DNA from: Sporocytophaga myxococcoides
GTDB taxonomy: Bacteria > Bacteroidota > Bacteroidia > Cytophagales > Cytophagaceae
Direction of reading: 5' to 3'
NCBI RefSeq assembly: GCF_000775915.1
Contig: NZ_BBLT01000010.1
Location: 177,320-241,319 of the forward strand
Length of the DNA: 64,000 nt
Shown here: piece after piece, positions 28,249 to 37,029 of the stretch
Numbering within the stretch: position 1 is the stretch's first letter
Layout: each line of letters opens with the position of its first letter
The notes under the pieces: model-generated
Seen by the model: only the letters and a program-made list of their open reading frames with translations
Databases searched by the model: none
What the model was told of the DNA's origin: nothing
Position numbers and translations under genes: made by a program

Positions 28249-29385
28249 ATGAAGGAAGTATTTATAACAAGGGTTGCGAAATATTTGCCAAATAATCCGG
28301 TTTCAATTGATGAAATGGAAACTTATCTGGGATTTATTAACGGCAAACCTTCGAGAGCTAAAAAGATAGTATTAAGGAATAATGGTATTAAAACAAGATA
28401 TTATGCTCTTAACAAAGAGGGTAATATAACACATAATAACGCTCAGCTTGCAGCAGAAGCTGTAAGATCTTTATTCGATAAATCCTTTAAGGAGGATGAT
28501 ATAGAACTGCTAGCATGTGGTACTTCTTATCCTGATCAAATTATGCCATCGCATGCAATTATGGTCCATGGATATCTTGGAGGAAGACCTCTGGAAACAT
28601 ATTCTCCAATGGGCAACTGTTGTTCTGGGATGCATGCACTTAAGATAGGTTACATGTCTATTCTGTCTGAAAATACTTCTAATGCTGTAATTGTAGGCTC
28701 AGAACTTTGTTCTCCCATGCTTCAGGCAAAAAATTATGAAGAGGAAGCAAAAAAGATCGGAGAAATGGATGAAAATCCCATACTCGCTTTCGAAAAAGAT
28801 TTCCTCAGATGGATGCTTTCAGATGGATCAGGAGCATTTCTCCTGGAAGACAAACCTGCAGAAAAAGGTTTGTCCCTTAAGATAGAATGGGTCGATAGCA
28901 TATCCTTTGCCAATGAAGTAGAGACTTGTATGTATGCTGCTTCAGATAAAGATGAAAATGGAAATCTGATAAGTTTCAAGCAAATGGAACCTAAAGCTAT
29001 TGCAGACAATTCTGTAATGGCAATGAAACAGGATGTCAAATTGTTGGATCAGAATATTTCTCAATTGGCAGCTAGGGCATTAAAAGGAATTTGTAAAAAA
29101 CGAAATTTTGATGTTAAAGAAGTTAGTTATGTTCTTCCTCATCTTTCATCAGAGTTTTTCAGAAATAAAATAGCAGAAGAATTAATAAAATGTAATCTTG
29201 ATATTCCTCAGGAAAAGTGGTTTACTAATCTCACCAGTGTAGGAAATATCGGAGCAGCTTCTGTATTTGTAATGGTAGAAGAGATTATAAATTCAGGGAA
29301 ATTAAATATAGGCGATAAATTATTGCTGGCAGTTCCGGAAAGTGCGAGGTTCTCTTATTCTTATGCACTTCTGACTGTCTGTTAA
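28249..29385 (+). CDS. darB: DarB-type ketosynthase (FabH-like, KAS III)
   Basis: 378 residues. The FabH-type triad is visible: Cys125 in NCCSGM, His298 in VLPHLS and Asn333 in SVGNIGAAS. In known dialkylresorcinol pathways DarB joins two fatty-acid-derived chains head to head and cyclises them to a cyclohexanedione, which DarA aromatises. It lies 160 bp after darA, the largest gap in this stretch, with an inverted repeat in the gap, so it may have its own expression control. It is followed at 19 bp by a hotdog protein gene. Confidence 0.85.
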   Translation: MKEVFITRVAKYLPNNPVSIDEMETYLGFINGKPSRAKKIVLRNNGIKTRYYALNKEGNITHNNAQLAAEAVRSLFDKSFKEDDIELLACGTSYPDQIMPSHAIMVHGYLGGRPLETYSPMGNCCSGMHALKIGYMSILSENTSNAVIVGSELCSPMLQAKNYEEEAKKIGEMDENPILAFEKDFLRWMLSDGSGAFLLEDKPAEKGLSLKIEWVDSISFANEVETCMYAASDKDENGNLISFKQMEPKAIADNSVMAMKQDVKLLDQNISQLAARALKGICKKRNFDVKEVSYVLPHLSSEFFRNKIAEELIKCNLDIPQEKWFTNLTSVGNIGAASVFVMVEEIINSGKLNIGDKLLLAVPESARFSYSYALLTVC

Positions 29386-29404
29386 ATTTTTAAATTTTAT
29401 TAAA

Positions 29405-29863
29405 ATGAATTCCAATAGTCCAATTTACGAAGGCGACATCGTTGTAAACATGGTTCCTCAAAAAGAGCCATTTGTCATGGTAGATAAGCTTTTGTATTCT
29501 GATGATGCAAAAACTATAAGCGGACTGACTATCAAAGAGGATAATATTTTTTCTTATAATGGTTATTTCAGAGAACCGGGGTTGGTAGAAAATATGGCTC
29601 AAACTGCTGCTCTTCGAATGGGCTATGAAATTAACCGACAAAAATCTGATATTAATGGTGATTTAAAAGGTGCTCCAGTAGGCTATATCGGAGCAATTAA
29701 AGGACTGAAAATCCATTCACTGCCTCCAATTCAATCAGAGCTGATAACTGAAGTGAGATTTGAAAATGAAGTAATGGGTGTCCTGCTTATTAAAGCATTT
29801 TGTACCTGCAATGGAAATGCAGTTGCTGAATGTGAAATGAAGATTTTCGTAAAAAAAGATTAA
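29405..29863 (+). CDS. Hotdog-fold dehydratase-like subunit lacking the catalytic histidine
   Basis: 152 residues, FabZ-like hotdog fold. The FabZ signature GHFP is replaced by NGYFREPG, so the catalytic histidine is absent (Tyr in its place). The second catalytic residue is kept as Glu in VENMAQTAA. The loop between the two positions is also shorter. This pattern matches the ApeP-like partner of aryl-polyene dehydratases. With the hotdog protein at 40110, which has the histidine but not the glutamate, it could form one complete active site. Alone it should be inactive as a dehydratase. Confidence 0.75.
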   Translation: MNSNSPIYEGDIVVNMVPQKEPFVMVDKLLYSDDAKTISGLTIKEDNIFSYNGYFREPGLVENMAQTAALRMGYEINRQKSDINGDLKGAPVGYIGAIKGLKIHSLPPIQSELITEVRFENEVMGVLLIKAFCTCNGNAVAECEMKIFVKKD

Positions 29864-29873
29864 TCTAGCTTTT

Positions 29874-30266
29874 ATGGAAAAAGATCAGGTTCCTCAAGAT
29901 CATGGTGCACTGGAAAGCATTAGAAAAGTTATATATGCAACCGATAAAAACGGCACTTATACTAAAGTTAGGACTGCTGGTTGGGAACCTGAAAATATTG
30001 CGCTAGATCAAGCCTGGGAGGTAATCAATGAAAAAGTCGAACGGGCGAGACAGCAGGTATTATCCGGCAAAGCCAGCCCATTGCTATTTCATCTGGAAAA
30101 AAATATGATCACCAAAGGAATGCTTGCAGAGATGACAGGCATTTCTTGGTTTAGAATTGTCTGGCATTTGCGCCCTTCAGCTTTTGAAAAGTTAAGCCAG
30201 AAAACTCTTGAAAAATATGCTCGTGCTCTGAATCTTTCTGTGGCACAACTCATAAAACCCGAATAA
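29874..30266 (+). CDS. Small protein with XRE-like helix-turn-helix end
   Basis: 130 residues. The first half is charged and without a known fold (about residues 1-75). The second half (about 82-130: KGMLAEMTGISWFRIVWHLR, then a helix ending ALNLSVAQLIKPE) resembles a Cro/XRE helix-turn-helix in which the final helix is the usual LSVxxL element. It sits 10 bp after a hotdog gene and 2 bp before the BtrH-like gene, so it is translated with the biosynthetic proteins. It may regulate the cluster or be a structural partner that borrowed the fold. I do not recognise a named family. Confidence 0.5.
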   Translation: MEKDQVPQDHGALESIRKVIYATDKNGTYTKVRTAGWEPENIALDQAWEVINEKVERARQQVLSGKASPLLFHLEKNMITKGMLAEMTGISWFRIVWHLRPSAFEKLSQKTLEKYARALNLSVAQLIKPE

Positions 30267-30268
30267 AC

Positions 30269-31270
30269 TTGGAAGTGAAATTTGAACATAATCAGAGTGC
30301 GCATTGTGAAAATGGTGCTGTATCAAATCTACTGAAGTTTCACAACCTAGGTATCTCCGAGCCAATGGTGTTTGGGATAGGATCAGGTTTGTTTTTCAGC
30401 TACCTTCCTTTTGTAAAATTAAACGGAATACCAGTTACTTCTTATAGAATACTTCCAGGATGGATATTTAAAAGAGTAAGCAACCGGCTGGGAATTTCTA
30501 TGCATTCCACAACTTTCAGAAGCGAAACAAAAGCAATGGAAGAATTGGATCGCACTTTGGAAAAAGGCTTACCTGTTGGGTTAGTGACAAGTGTATTTTA
30601 TCTTCCTTATTTACCTAAAGCTTTACGCTTTCATTTTAACGCTCACAATATTGTTGTTTTCGGAAAGAGAAACGGAAAATATCTGGTAAGTGATCCCGTT
30701 CTGGAAGAAACATGTGAAATAGATTATGATGATTTGGTAAGAGCAAGATTTGCTAAGGGGACCATGCCTCCAAAAGGAAAAATGTACTATCCGACAGCTG
30801 TGCCTTCTTCCTTTGATTTTAAACCTGCTATTGTAAAAGGAATCAAGCAGACTGCCGGTGATATGCTTAATGTTCCTATTCCTCTTTTTGGGGTAAAAGG
30901 AATCCGTTTTTTAGCTAGAAGCCTGAAAAAATGGCCGGATAAACTGGACGAAAGAAGGGCAATTTTATATCTGGGTCAGGTGATAAGAATGCAGGAAGAA
31001 ATCGGGACAGGAGGCGGCGGATTTAGATTTATATTTGGTGCTTTTCTTCAGGAAGCATCCAACCAACTTCAACAGCCTTGGCTTCAGGAGGTGGCTCAGG
31101 AAGTTACAGAAACCGGAGACAGATGGAGAGATTTTGCATTTGAAGCTGGAAGAATCTGTAAAGGGAGAGCTTCTTCTGCAGTATCATACAAAACGTTATC
31201 GGATATATTATTGGAATGTGCAGATCGTGAGAAAGCAATATTTACCAAACTGAAAAAAATTACCTTATAA
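30269..31270 (+). CDS. BtrH-like cysteine acyltransferase candidate
   Basis: 333 residues. The N-terminal region matches the BtrH N-terminal domain pattern: Cys13 in SAHCENGAVSNLL, His126 in FNAHNIVVFG and Asp142 in VSDPV, a papain/C39-like triad. BtrH moves an acyl group from an ACP onto an amine in butirosin synthesis. By analogy this protein could move the aryl-polyene chain from ACP onto the resorcinol hydroxyl to make the flexirubin ester; that is my inference. The start is TTG 30269, or GTG 30275. It directly precedes the ABC exporter genes. Confidence 0.7.
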   Translation: MEVKFEHNQSAHCENGAVSNLLKFHNLGISEPMVFGIGSGLFFSYLPFVKLNGIPVTSYRILPGWIFKRVSNRLGISMHSTTFRSETKAMEELDRTLEKGLPVGLVTSVFYLPYLPKALRFHFNAHNIVVFGKRNGKYLVSDPVLEETCEIDYDDLVRARFAKGTMPPKGKMYYPTAVPSSFDFKPAIVKGIKQTAGDMLNVPIPLFGVKGIRFLARSLKKWPDKLDERRAILYLGQVIRMQEEIGTGGGGFRFIFGAFLQEASNQLQQPWLQEVAQEVTETGDRWRDFAFEAGRICKGRASSAVSYKTLSDILLECADREKAIFTKLKKITL

Positions 31271-31273
31271 AAA

Positions 31274-32011
31274 GTGGTTCAGGTAAATAATCTTTATAAA
31301 ACTTATAAAAAAGGATATGCCCCTGCGCTTTCGGGGATAAATCTGAATATTGAAAAGGGCGATTTTTTCGGGTTACTCGGTCCTAATGGAGCCGGCAAAA
31401 CTACTTTGATTTCTATTATCTGCGGACTTTCATCCGCTAATATCGGGACAGCTTACATGAATGAGACCGATATCCTTCGATACCCTGAAAAAATAAAAAA
31501 ATACTATGGTCTGGTTCCACAGGATATTGCTTTATATCCAACTTTAACCGCTGAGGAAAACCTTATTTTTTTGGGGAGAATGTATGGATTATCTAACCAG
31601 CCATTAAAAGTAGAAGTCGAGTTTTGGCTTAAGAAAATGGGGCTTTCAAATCATCGTCATAAGAAGATTCATGAGTACTCTACTGGTATGAAGCGCCGTG
31701 TCAATCTTATTGCCGGTATATTGCACAACCCTTCCATTATTATTCTGGATGAGCCGACAGTAGGAGTGGATGTGCAGTCCAGAGTGCTCATTCTTGAAAC
31801 TTTAAAAGAAATTAACCGCAACGGAACAACAATCATTTATACAAGTCATTATCTGGAAGAAGCTGAAGATCTTTGCAGCAGAATTGCTATTATAGACAAG
31901 GGAAAGATCATTAAGGAAGGTGTGCCTGCACAACTGATATCCCAGGAGAATCGGTATTCTAATCTTGAAGACTTGTTTATTAATCTAACAGGAAAGGAAT
32001 TGAGAGATTAG
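31274..32011 (+). CDS. ABC transporter ATP-binding protein
   Basis: 245 residues with Walker A GPNGAGKTT (36-44), Q-loop VPQDIALYP, the signature YSTGMKRR, Walker B IIILDEPTVGVD and the switch histidine in YTSHYLEEAE. It is the DrrA/CcmA-like ATPase class that pairs with ABC-2 permeases. GTG start at 31274, 3 bp after the previous stop. The permease gene starts 1 bp after its stop, so the pair forms one exporter, probably moving pigment or its lipid precursor across the inner membrane. Confidence 0.93.
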   Translation: MVQVNNLYKTYKKGYAPALSGINLNIEKGDFFGLLGPNGAGKTTLISIICGLSSANIGTAYMNETDILRYPEKIKKYYGLVPQDIALYPTLTAEENLIFLGRMYGLSNQPLKVEVEFWLKKMGLSNHRHKKIHEYSTGMKRRVNLIAGILHNPSIIILDEPTVGVDVQSRVLILETLKEINRNGTTIIYTSHYLEEAEDLCSRIAIIDKGKIIKEGVPAQLISQENRYSNLEDLFINLTGKELRD

Positions 32012-32012
32012 T

Positions 32013-33290
32013 ATGAGAATTTTCTTTGCTATTTATAAAGAACTTTTGATTCTTATCCGTGACAAAGCAGGTCTGACGATCTTGTTTTTAATGCCTTTAA
32101 CAATGATTGTGATCATGGCATTAATTCAGGATGGTCCTTTCAGGGATTATCAGCAGGCTGAAATAAAGGTGTTGGTTCTTGATCAGGATAGAGATGAATG
32201 TGGTAAAGCGATTTTTCAAGGTCTGAGTCATGCAGGGATATTTAAGATAACGCAGGCAGAATATTCAAAATCTGATATAAACAGTGTAAGAGAAGAAGTT
32301 AAAAAAGGAGCATACAAAGTTGGTGTCATTGTTCCTCCGGGTACTTCTCTTATGTTGCACACCCATATTGGCAGAGATATCAGCAGAGCTTTTGGTGAGC
32401 TTAGTAATGGCCAATCTGGAGAAGTAAAAGATTCATTGTTTGCGGGTATTCAGGTTTTTTATGATCCTGCTTTACAGGCATCATTCAAAAAGTCGGTCCA
32501 ATTAGCGTTAGATAAAATTCTAGACGGATATCAAGCCAGCCAGTCGATAAAGGTAATTTCGCAACATTTATCCCAGTATTTTCCTAATGGCAATCAGTTT
32601 AATATAGATACAAGAAGATTTATACAGTTAGATCAGAAAGGTGCTGTGCCAGAATTAGAAGGCTTGTCTATGAATTCCGTGCAGCATAATGTTCCTGCCT
32701 GGACAATCTTTGGAATTTTTTTTATTGTCATTCCTTTGGCTGGCAGTATTATTAAAGAGAGAGAAGATGGCAGCACATTAAGGTTGAGAACAATTCCGGG
32801 TACTTCTCTGGTAATAATGATTGGCAAGGTCCTGGCTTACTTGTTGATTACACTTGTGCAGTTTGTTTTAATGATGTTGGCAGGAATTTTTTTAATGCCA
32901 CTACTTGGATTACCTGCCTTAGAAATAGGACAAAACCTTTCCGCGCTTACAATAGCTGTTGTATCTATCGGATTGGCAGCTACCGGATTAGGAGTGTTTC
33001 TTGGAACAGTATTTAAAACTCATCAGCAATCTTCCACATTTGCGGCCGTTTTCATTGTAATTCTTGCTGCAATAGGGGGAATCTGGATACCAGTATTTAT
33101 AATGCCGGAAATATTGAGAAAAATGAGTGTTATTTCTCCTCTGGGATGGGGTATGGAGACGTTTAATAACTTATTTCTCAGGGGAGCTGGAATGCAGGAT
33201 ATATGCTCTGAGGTAACTGCATTAACCGGTTTTTTTGGTGCAATGCTAATTATGGCCTATTTTTATAATAAATTTAAAGTCAGAAGTTAG
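32013..33290 (+). CDS. ABC-2 type transporter permease
   Basis: 425 residues. One transmembrane helix near the N-terminus (about 18-38) is followed by a large periplasmic region (about 40-225) and five C-terminal helices (from about 230), the topology of ABC2_membrane_3 permeases. The IIKEREDGSTLRLRTIPG coupling segment after the second helix is typical. It pairs with the ATPase encoded 1 bp upstream. Within this cluster it most plausibly exports pigment intermediates; the substrate is inferred only from context. Confidence 0.9.
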   Translation: MRIFFAIYKELLILIRDKAGLTILFLMPLTMIVIMALIQDGPFRDYQQAEIKVLVLDQDRDECGKAIFQGLSHAGIFKITQAEYSKSDINSVREEVKKGAYKVGVIVPPGTSLMLHTHIGRDISRAFGELSNGQSGEVKDSLFAGIQVFYDPALQASFKKSVQLALDKILDGYQASQSIKVISQHLSQYFPNGNQFNIDTRRFIQLDQKGAVPELEGLSMNSVQHNVPAWTIFGIFFIVIPLAGSIIKEREDGSTLRLRTIPGTSLVIMIGKVLAYLLITLVQFVLMMLAGIFLMPLLGLPALEIGQNLSALTIAVVSIGLAATGLGVFLGTVFKTHQQSSTFAAVFIVILAAIGGIWIPVFIMPEILRKMSVISPLGWGMETFNNLFLRGAGMQDICSEVTALTGFFGAMLIMAYFYNKFKVRS

Positions 33291-33340
33291 CCATATTGGG
33301 CTTTTTAACTAAAAAGAATTCAGAATTTAATAATTAAGAG

Positions 33341-33778
33341 TTGGAAACAAATTTACTAGTTGCCAGAACTGAGATCAAAGTAAGGTTTTGTGAGGTGGAT
33401 GCAATGGGAATTGTCTGGCATGGAAATTACCTCAAATTTTTTGAAGATGGCAGGGATGCTTTTGGGAAAGAATTTGACCTTGATTTTGTTGAATTATACA
33501 GTTCACAAGGTTATTTAACTCCTCTTGTAACAGCAAACTGCGACTATAAAAGGCCATTAAGACTGCAGGAAAAAGCAATTGTGGAGACGACCTTTGTGCC
33601 TACAGAAGCTGCCAAAATAATATTCGACTATAAAATTTACAGAGATACTCCCCAAGGAAGAGAATTACTCACTACAGGAAAAACTATTCAGGTTTTTTTA
33701 AAAGACGGGGAACTTTCGATCACAAATCCTGATTGCTATCAGCAGTGGAAAGAAAAGTGGCTTTATAAAAAAGGATGA
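33341..33778 (+). CDS. YbgC/4-hydroxybenzoyl-CoA-type thioesterase
   Basis: 145 residues, hotdog fold. The family motif reads CEVDAMGIVWHGNYLKFFEDGR, with catalytic Asp20 and His27. Such enzymes hydrolyse acyl-CoA or acyl-ACP. In this cluster it may release stalled or finished chains from the carrier. It starts at TTG 33341 and its end overlaps the following ketosynthase start by 4 bp, so the two are translated together. Confidence 0.85.
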   Translation: METNLLVARTEIKVRFCEVDAMGIVWHGNYLKFFEDGRDAFGKEFDLDFVELYSSQGYLTPLVTANCDYKRPLRLQEKAIVETTFVPTEAAKIIFDYKIYRDTPQGRELLTTGKTIQVFLKDGELSITNPDCYQQWKEKWLYKKG

Positions 33779-34920
33779 AATCAGTTTTTTTAATATCGGA
33801 TAATGTCATCACATCTCTGGGTTTTACTACCGGAGACAATGCAAAAAAAATGAGGGAAAAATGCTCTGGAGTATTACTTTCCGAAGATCATTTTATTTCC
33901 CCGACACCTTTTTTTGTATCACTGGTGAACACTCCTTTATTAGAAGAAGCTTTTTGCAGGTTGAATTCTAATGCAGAGTATACAAGGCTTGAGAAAATGA
34001 TTATTACAAGTATTTCGGATGCTCTGAATAAAACTAAAATTGATCCTGCTTCAGGAGATACTTTGTTTATTATTTCTACAGCCAAGGGAAATATAGATTT
34101 GCTGGAAGAAAGACTGAATGACAGCTTTCCTAAAGAACGTTTAAGGCCGGCTGTAATGGCAAGAGTGATAAGCTCTTTTTTCAAAAATCCAAATCAACCG
34201 CTGGTTGTATCTAATGCCTGTATATCAGGATCTGTAGCAATATTGTTAGGGAAAAGAATTTTAAATGAAGGTAAATACAGGAATATAATCATAGCCGGGG
34301 GAGATGTTATTTCTGAGTTTACGGTTTCCGGTTTTCAGTCATTTAGAGCAATCGGCAGCGGACCGTGCAGACCATATGATGAACAGAGAGACGGTATCAG
34401 TCTGGGCGAAGGTGCTAGTACGGTTATTCTTTCTGTTGAACCTGAATACAATACTTCTATTGCAGTAAAGGGAGGAGCAATCACCAACGATGCCAATCAT
34501 ATTTCAGGTCCTTCAAGAACTGGGGAGGGCTTATTTCTTGCAATAGACGGGGCATTAAAAGATGCTGCTGTTTCTGCAGAAGAAATTGATTACATTTCAG
34601 GCCATGGTACTGCTACAAATTATAATGATGAAATGGAATCCAAGGCAATTCATTCTGCCAGGCTGGAAAATGTGCCGATGAACAGTCTGAAAGGATATAT
34701 TGGTCATACTCTTGGAGCAGCCGGCATTGCAGAATCTGTAATGGCAGCCTATTCAATGAAAAATAATATACTGTTTGCCACAGCTGGTTTTTCCAAAATG
34801 GGAGTTACTCAGCCCGTAAATGTATTAAGTGACTGCATGGAGAAAAAGGTGAAAAAAGTTTTAAAAACAGCTGCCGGTTTTGGAGGATGTAATGCAGCAT
34901 TGATTTTTGAGAAACAATGA
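33775..34920 (+). CDS. Beta-ketoacyl-ACP synthase with complete triad
   Basis: 381 residues. Cys149 in SNACISGS, His277 in SGHGTAT and His311 in YIGHTLGA form the full FabF-type triad. It is slightly shorter than FabF (about 410). It overlaps the thioesterase gene by 4 bp and the next gene, a half-length KS-like protein, by 4 bp, which suggests tight co-expression and maybe a physical pair. In aryl-polyene clusters separate ketosynthases handle early and late extension; the step for this one is not determined by sequence. Confidence 0.87.
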   Translation: MKSVFLISDNVITSLGFTTGDNAKKMREKCSGVLLSEDHFISPTPFFVSLVNTPLLEEAFCRLNSNAEYTRLEKMIITSISDALNKTKIDPASGDTLFIISTAKGNIDLLEERLNDSFPKERLRPAVMARVISSFFKNPNQPLVVSNACISGSVAILLGKRILNEGKYRNIIIAGGDVISEFTVSGFQSFRAIGSGPCRPYDEQRDGISLGEGASTVILSVEPEYNTSIAVKGGAITNDANHISGPSRTGEGLFLAIDGALKDAAVSAEEIDYISGHGTATNYNDEMESKAIHSARLENVPMNSLKGYIGHTLGAAGIAESVMAAYSMKNNILFATAGFSKMGVTQPVNVLSDCMEKKVKKVLKTAAGFGGCNAALIFEKQ

Positions 34921-35549
34921 GTAGTAAGGGTTTTATAAAATCATATTCGATCATAAGAAATAATAAGGCCATTCTGAACGGTGAAGAATTTCTTAAGGCC
35001 GAGCCAGAGGATGACTTTGCTACCTTTATCAGAAGCCTTTACAAAAAGCTTGAAATAGCCCATTCACCATTTTATAAAATGGATGATATGTGCAAGCTTG
35101 GACTGATGGCAACGGAACTGATTTTAAAAGACATCGCAATTAAAGAAAAATATACAGAAACAGAGATTGGTGTGGTACTTTCGAATTCCAGTTCGAGTTT
35201 ACAAACTGATACTTCTTATTATGAAACAGTTAAGGATAAGAATAATTACTTTCCAAGCCCTGCTGTGTTCGTGTATACGTTGCCCAATATTGTAATTGGG
35301 GAAATTTGTATCAGAAATAAGATAAAAGGTGAAAATACTTTTTTTATTTTTGAAGAATATAATCCTGAGTTTATTACAGATTATGTAAATAATCTTTTCT
35401 CTTCAGGAAAATTGAAATCCTGTATTGCTGGTTGGGTAGAGTTTTGCGAGGGCAAATATGAGGCGTTTGTATATTTGGCAGAAGCGGATCAGGGAGATAA
35501 CATGATTACACATACAACAGAACAAATTAAAAAAATATATAATTTTTAA
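34917..35549 (+). CDS. Half-length ketosynthase-like protein without active-site cysteine
   Basis: 210 residues that correspond to only the N-terminal half of a thiolase-fold ketosynthase. TLPNIVIGEICIRNK (about 121-135) matches the KS segment just before the active site, but the position expected for the cysteine falls in FFIFEEYN (about 142-149) with no Cys. The C-terminal half with both histidines is missing. The reading frame is clean and has 4-bp and 7-bp junctions with its neighbours, so it looks like a maintained gene, not a fresh truncation. A scaffolding or chain-length role with the preceding ketosynthase is a guess. Confidence 0.65.
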   Translation: MSSKGFIKSYSIIRNNKAILNGEEFLKAEPEDDFATFIRSLYKKLEIAHSPFYKMDDMCKLGLMATELILKDIAIKEKYTETEIGVVLSNSSSSLQTDTSYYETVKDKNNYFPSPAVFVYTLPNIVIGEICIRNKIKGENTFFIFEEYNPEFITDYVNNLFSSGKLKSCIAGWVEFCEGKYEAFVYLAEADQGDNMITHTTEQIKKIYNF

Positions 35550-35556
35550 GTTTATT

Positions 35557-35814
35557 ATGGAAGATTTAGTAAACCAATTAAAGGTTCAGATAATAAAGGC
35601 CCTTAAACTGGAAGATGTAAAACCTGAAGATATCAATCCTACAGCTCCTTTATTCGGAGACGGGCTTGGGCTTGACAGTATAGATGCTCTTGAACTTATA
35701 GTTCTTCTTGAGAAAGAATATGGTTTAAGAGTGGAAAATGCAGCTTCAGCCAAAAAGATATTTTCATCGATCAAGTCGATGGCAGACTACATTTCAGAGC
35801 ACAAAAAAGCGTAA
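35557..35814 (+). CDS. Acyl carrier protein
   Basis: 85 residues with the attachment serine Ser41 in GLGLDSIDALEL. It is encoded 7 bp after the half-ketosynthase and 6 bp before the KS of a KS/CLF pair, so it is the probable carrier for polyene extension by that pair. It differs clearly from the ACP at 26045 (DSI against DSL and other helix residues). Confidence 0.92.
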   Translation: MEDLVNQLKVQIIKALKLEDVKPEDINPTAPLFGDGLGLDSIDALELIVLLEKEYGLRVENAASAKKIFSSIKSMADYISEHKKA

Positions 35815-35820
35815 TTAGGA

Positions 35821-37029
35821 ATGAGCAGAAAGGTTGTCATTACCGGTCTTGGAGTTATCTCTTCCATTGGAAACAATGTGCAGGAGAACTATAACTCATT
35901 GACATCTTTAAGGCCTGGTATAGGGCATATTCAAAACCTTGATACTGTTCATAAAAATATCATTCCTGTTTCGGAAGTAAAGCTTTCCGATAAGGATCTG
36001 GGTCAATTGGCCGAATTTGATATGAATCGGCCAGTGACAAGAACTACTTTGTTAGGAATCATTGCTGCGAGGGAGGCATATCTTGCAGCTGGCCTGGATA
36101 AAGTATCCAAATTAAGAACAGGTTTTATTTCAGCTACTTCTGTAGGGGGAATGGGTAAGACTGAAATGCTTTATAATAAGTATCTTGATCCGACAGACAA
36201 CGGGGATTTTATGAAATTTCTTGAAACTCACGACTGCGGGGAAAGTACTGAAAGAATTGCTGAGGCATTGGGTATTAAAGACTTCATGACTACCATTAGT
36301 ACTGCTTGTTCTTCTTCTGCCAATTCTATCATGCTTGGGGCAAGAATGATAAAGGCAGGAATGCTTGACAGGGTTGTTGCCGGAGGAGTAGACTCTCTTA
36401 CAGTCTTTACAATTAATGGCTTCAACACGTTGATGATTCTGGATAAAGAGCATTGCCGACCGTTTGACGATAGCAGGCAAGGACTGAATCTCGGAGAGGG
36501 AGCAGGTTATATTGTGATAGAGTCTGAAGAAGCTGCAAAAGCAGGAAACAGACCGATTCTCGCTGAAGTAAGCGGATATGCGAATACCAATGACGCTTAT
36601 CATCAGACGGCAAGTTCTCCTGATGGACAAGGAGCGTTTCTTGCCATGAAAAAAGCTCTTCAAGTGGCAGGATTAGCAGCTGAGGAAATTGACTATATTA
36701 ACGTTCATGGTACAGGAACTCCCAATAACGATTTATCGGAGGGTACTGCGATGACACGACTGTTTGGTACACAAATTCCGAAATTCAGTTCTACCAAGTC
36801 ATATACCGGACACACATTAGGGGCTTGTGGTGGTATTGAGGCTGTTTATTCTACTTTATCCATTATGAATAAAACCATCTTCCCGAATCTTAACTTTAAA
36901 GTTAAGATGAAAGAACTGGACCTTGCTCCTGAAACTTCCTTAATATCAGGTATCGATATTAAAAGCGTACTTTCCAATTCTTTTGGTTTTGGAGGGAATA
37001 ACTCAGCTCTTGTTTTTAAGAAGATTTAA
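35821..37029 (+). CDS. Beta-ketoacyl-ACP synthase, KS subunit of a KS/CLF-like pair
   Basis: 402 residues with complete triad: Cys163 in STACSSSAN, His296 in NVHGTGT and His331 in YTGHTLGA. The C-terminal FGFGGNNSAL is conserved. The next gene begins directly after its stop and encodes a KS relative that has lost the triad, the arrangement of type II polyketide KS/CLF heterodimers such as ApeO/ApeC in aryl-polyene clusters. This pair most likely carries out the repeated chain extensions. Confidence 0.9.
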   Translation: MSRKVVITGLGVISSIGNNVQENYNSLTSLRPGIGHIQNLDTVHKNIIPVSEVKLSDKDLGQLAEFDMNRPVTRTTLLGIIAAREAYLAAGLDKVSKLRTGFISATSVGGMGKTEMLYNKYLDPTDNGDFMKFLETHDCGESTERIAEALGIKDFMTTISTACSSSANSIMLGARMIKAGMLDRVVAGGVDSLTVFTINGFNTLMILDKEHCRPFDDSRQGLNLGEGAGYIVIESEEAAKAGNRPILAEVSGYANTNDAYHQTASSPDGQGAFLAMKKALQVAGLAAEEIDYINVHGTGTPNNDLSEGTAMTRLFGTQIPKFSSTKSYTGHTLGACGGIEAVYSTLSIMNKTIFPNLNFKVKMKELDLAPETSLISGIDIKSVLSNSFGFGGNNSALVFKKI

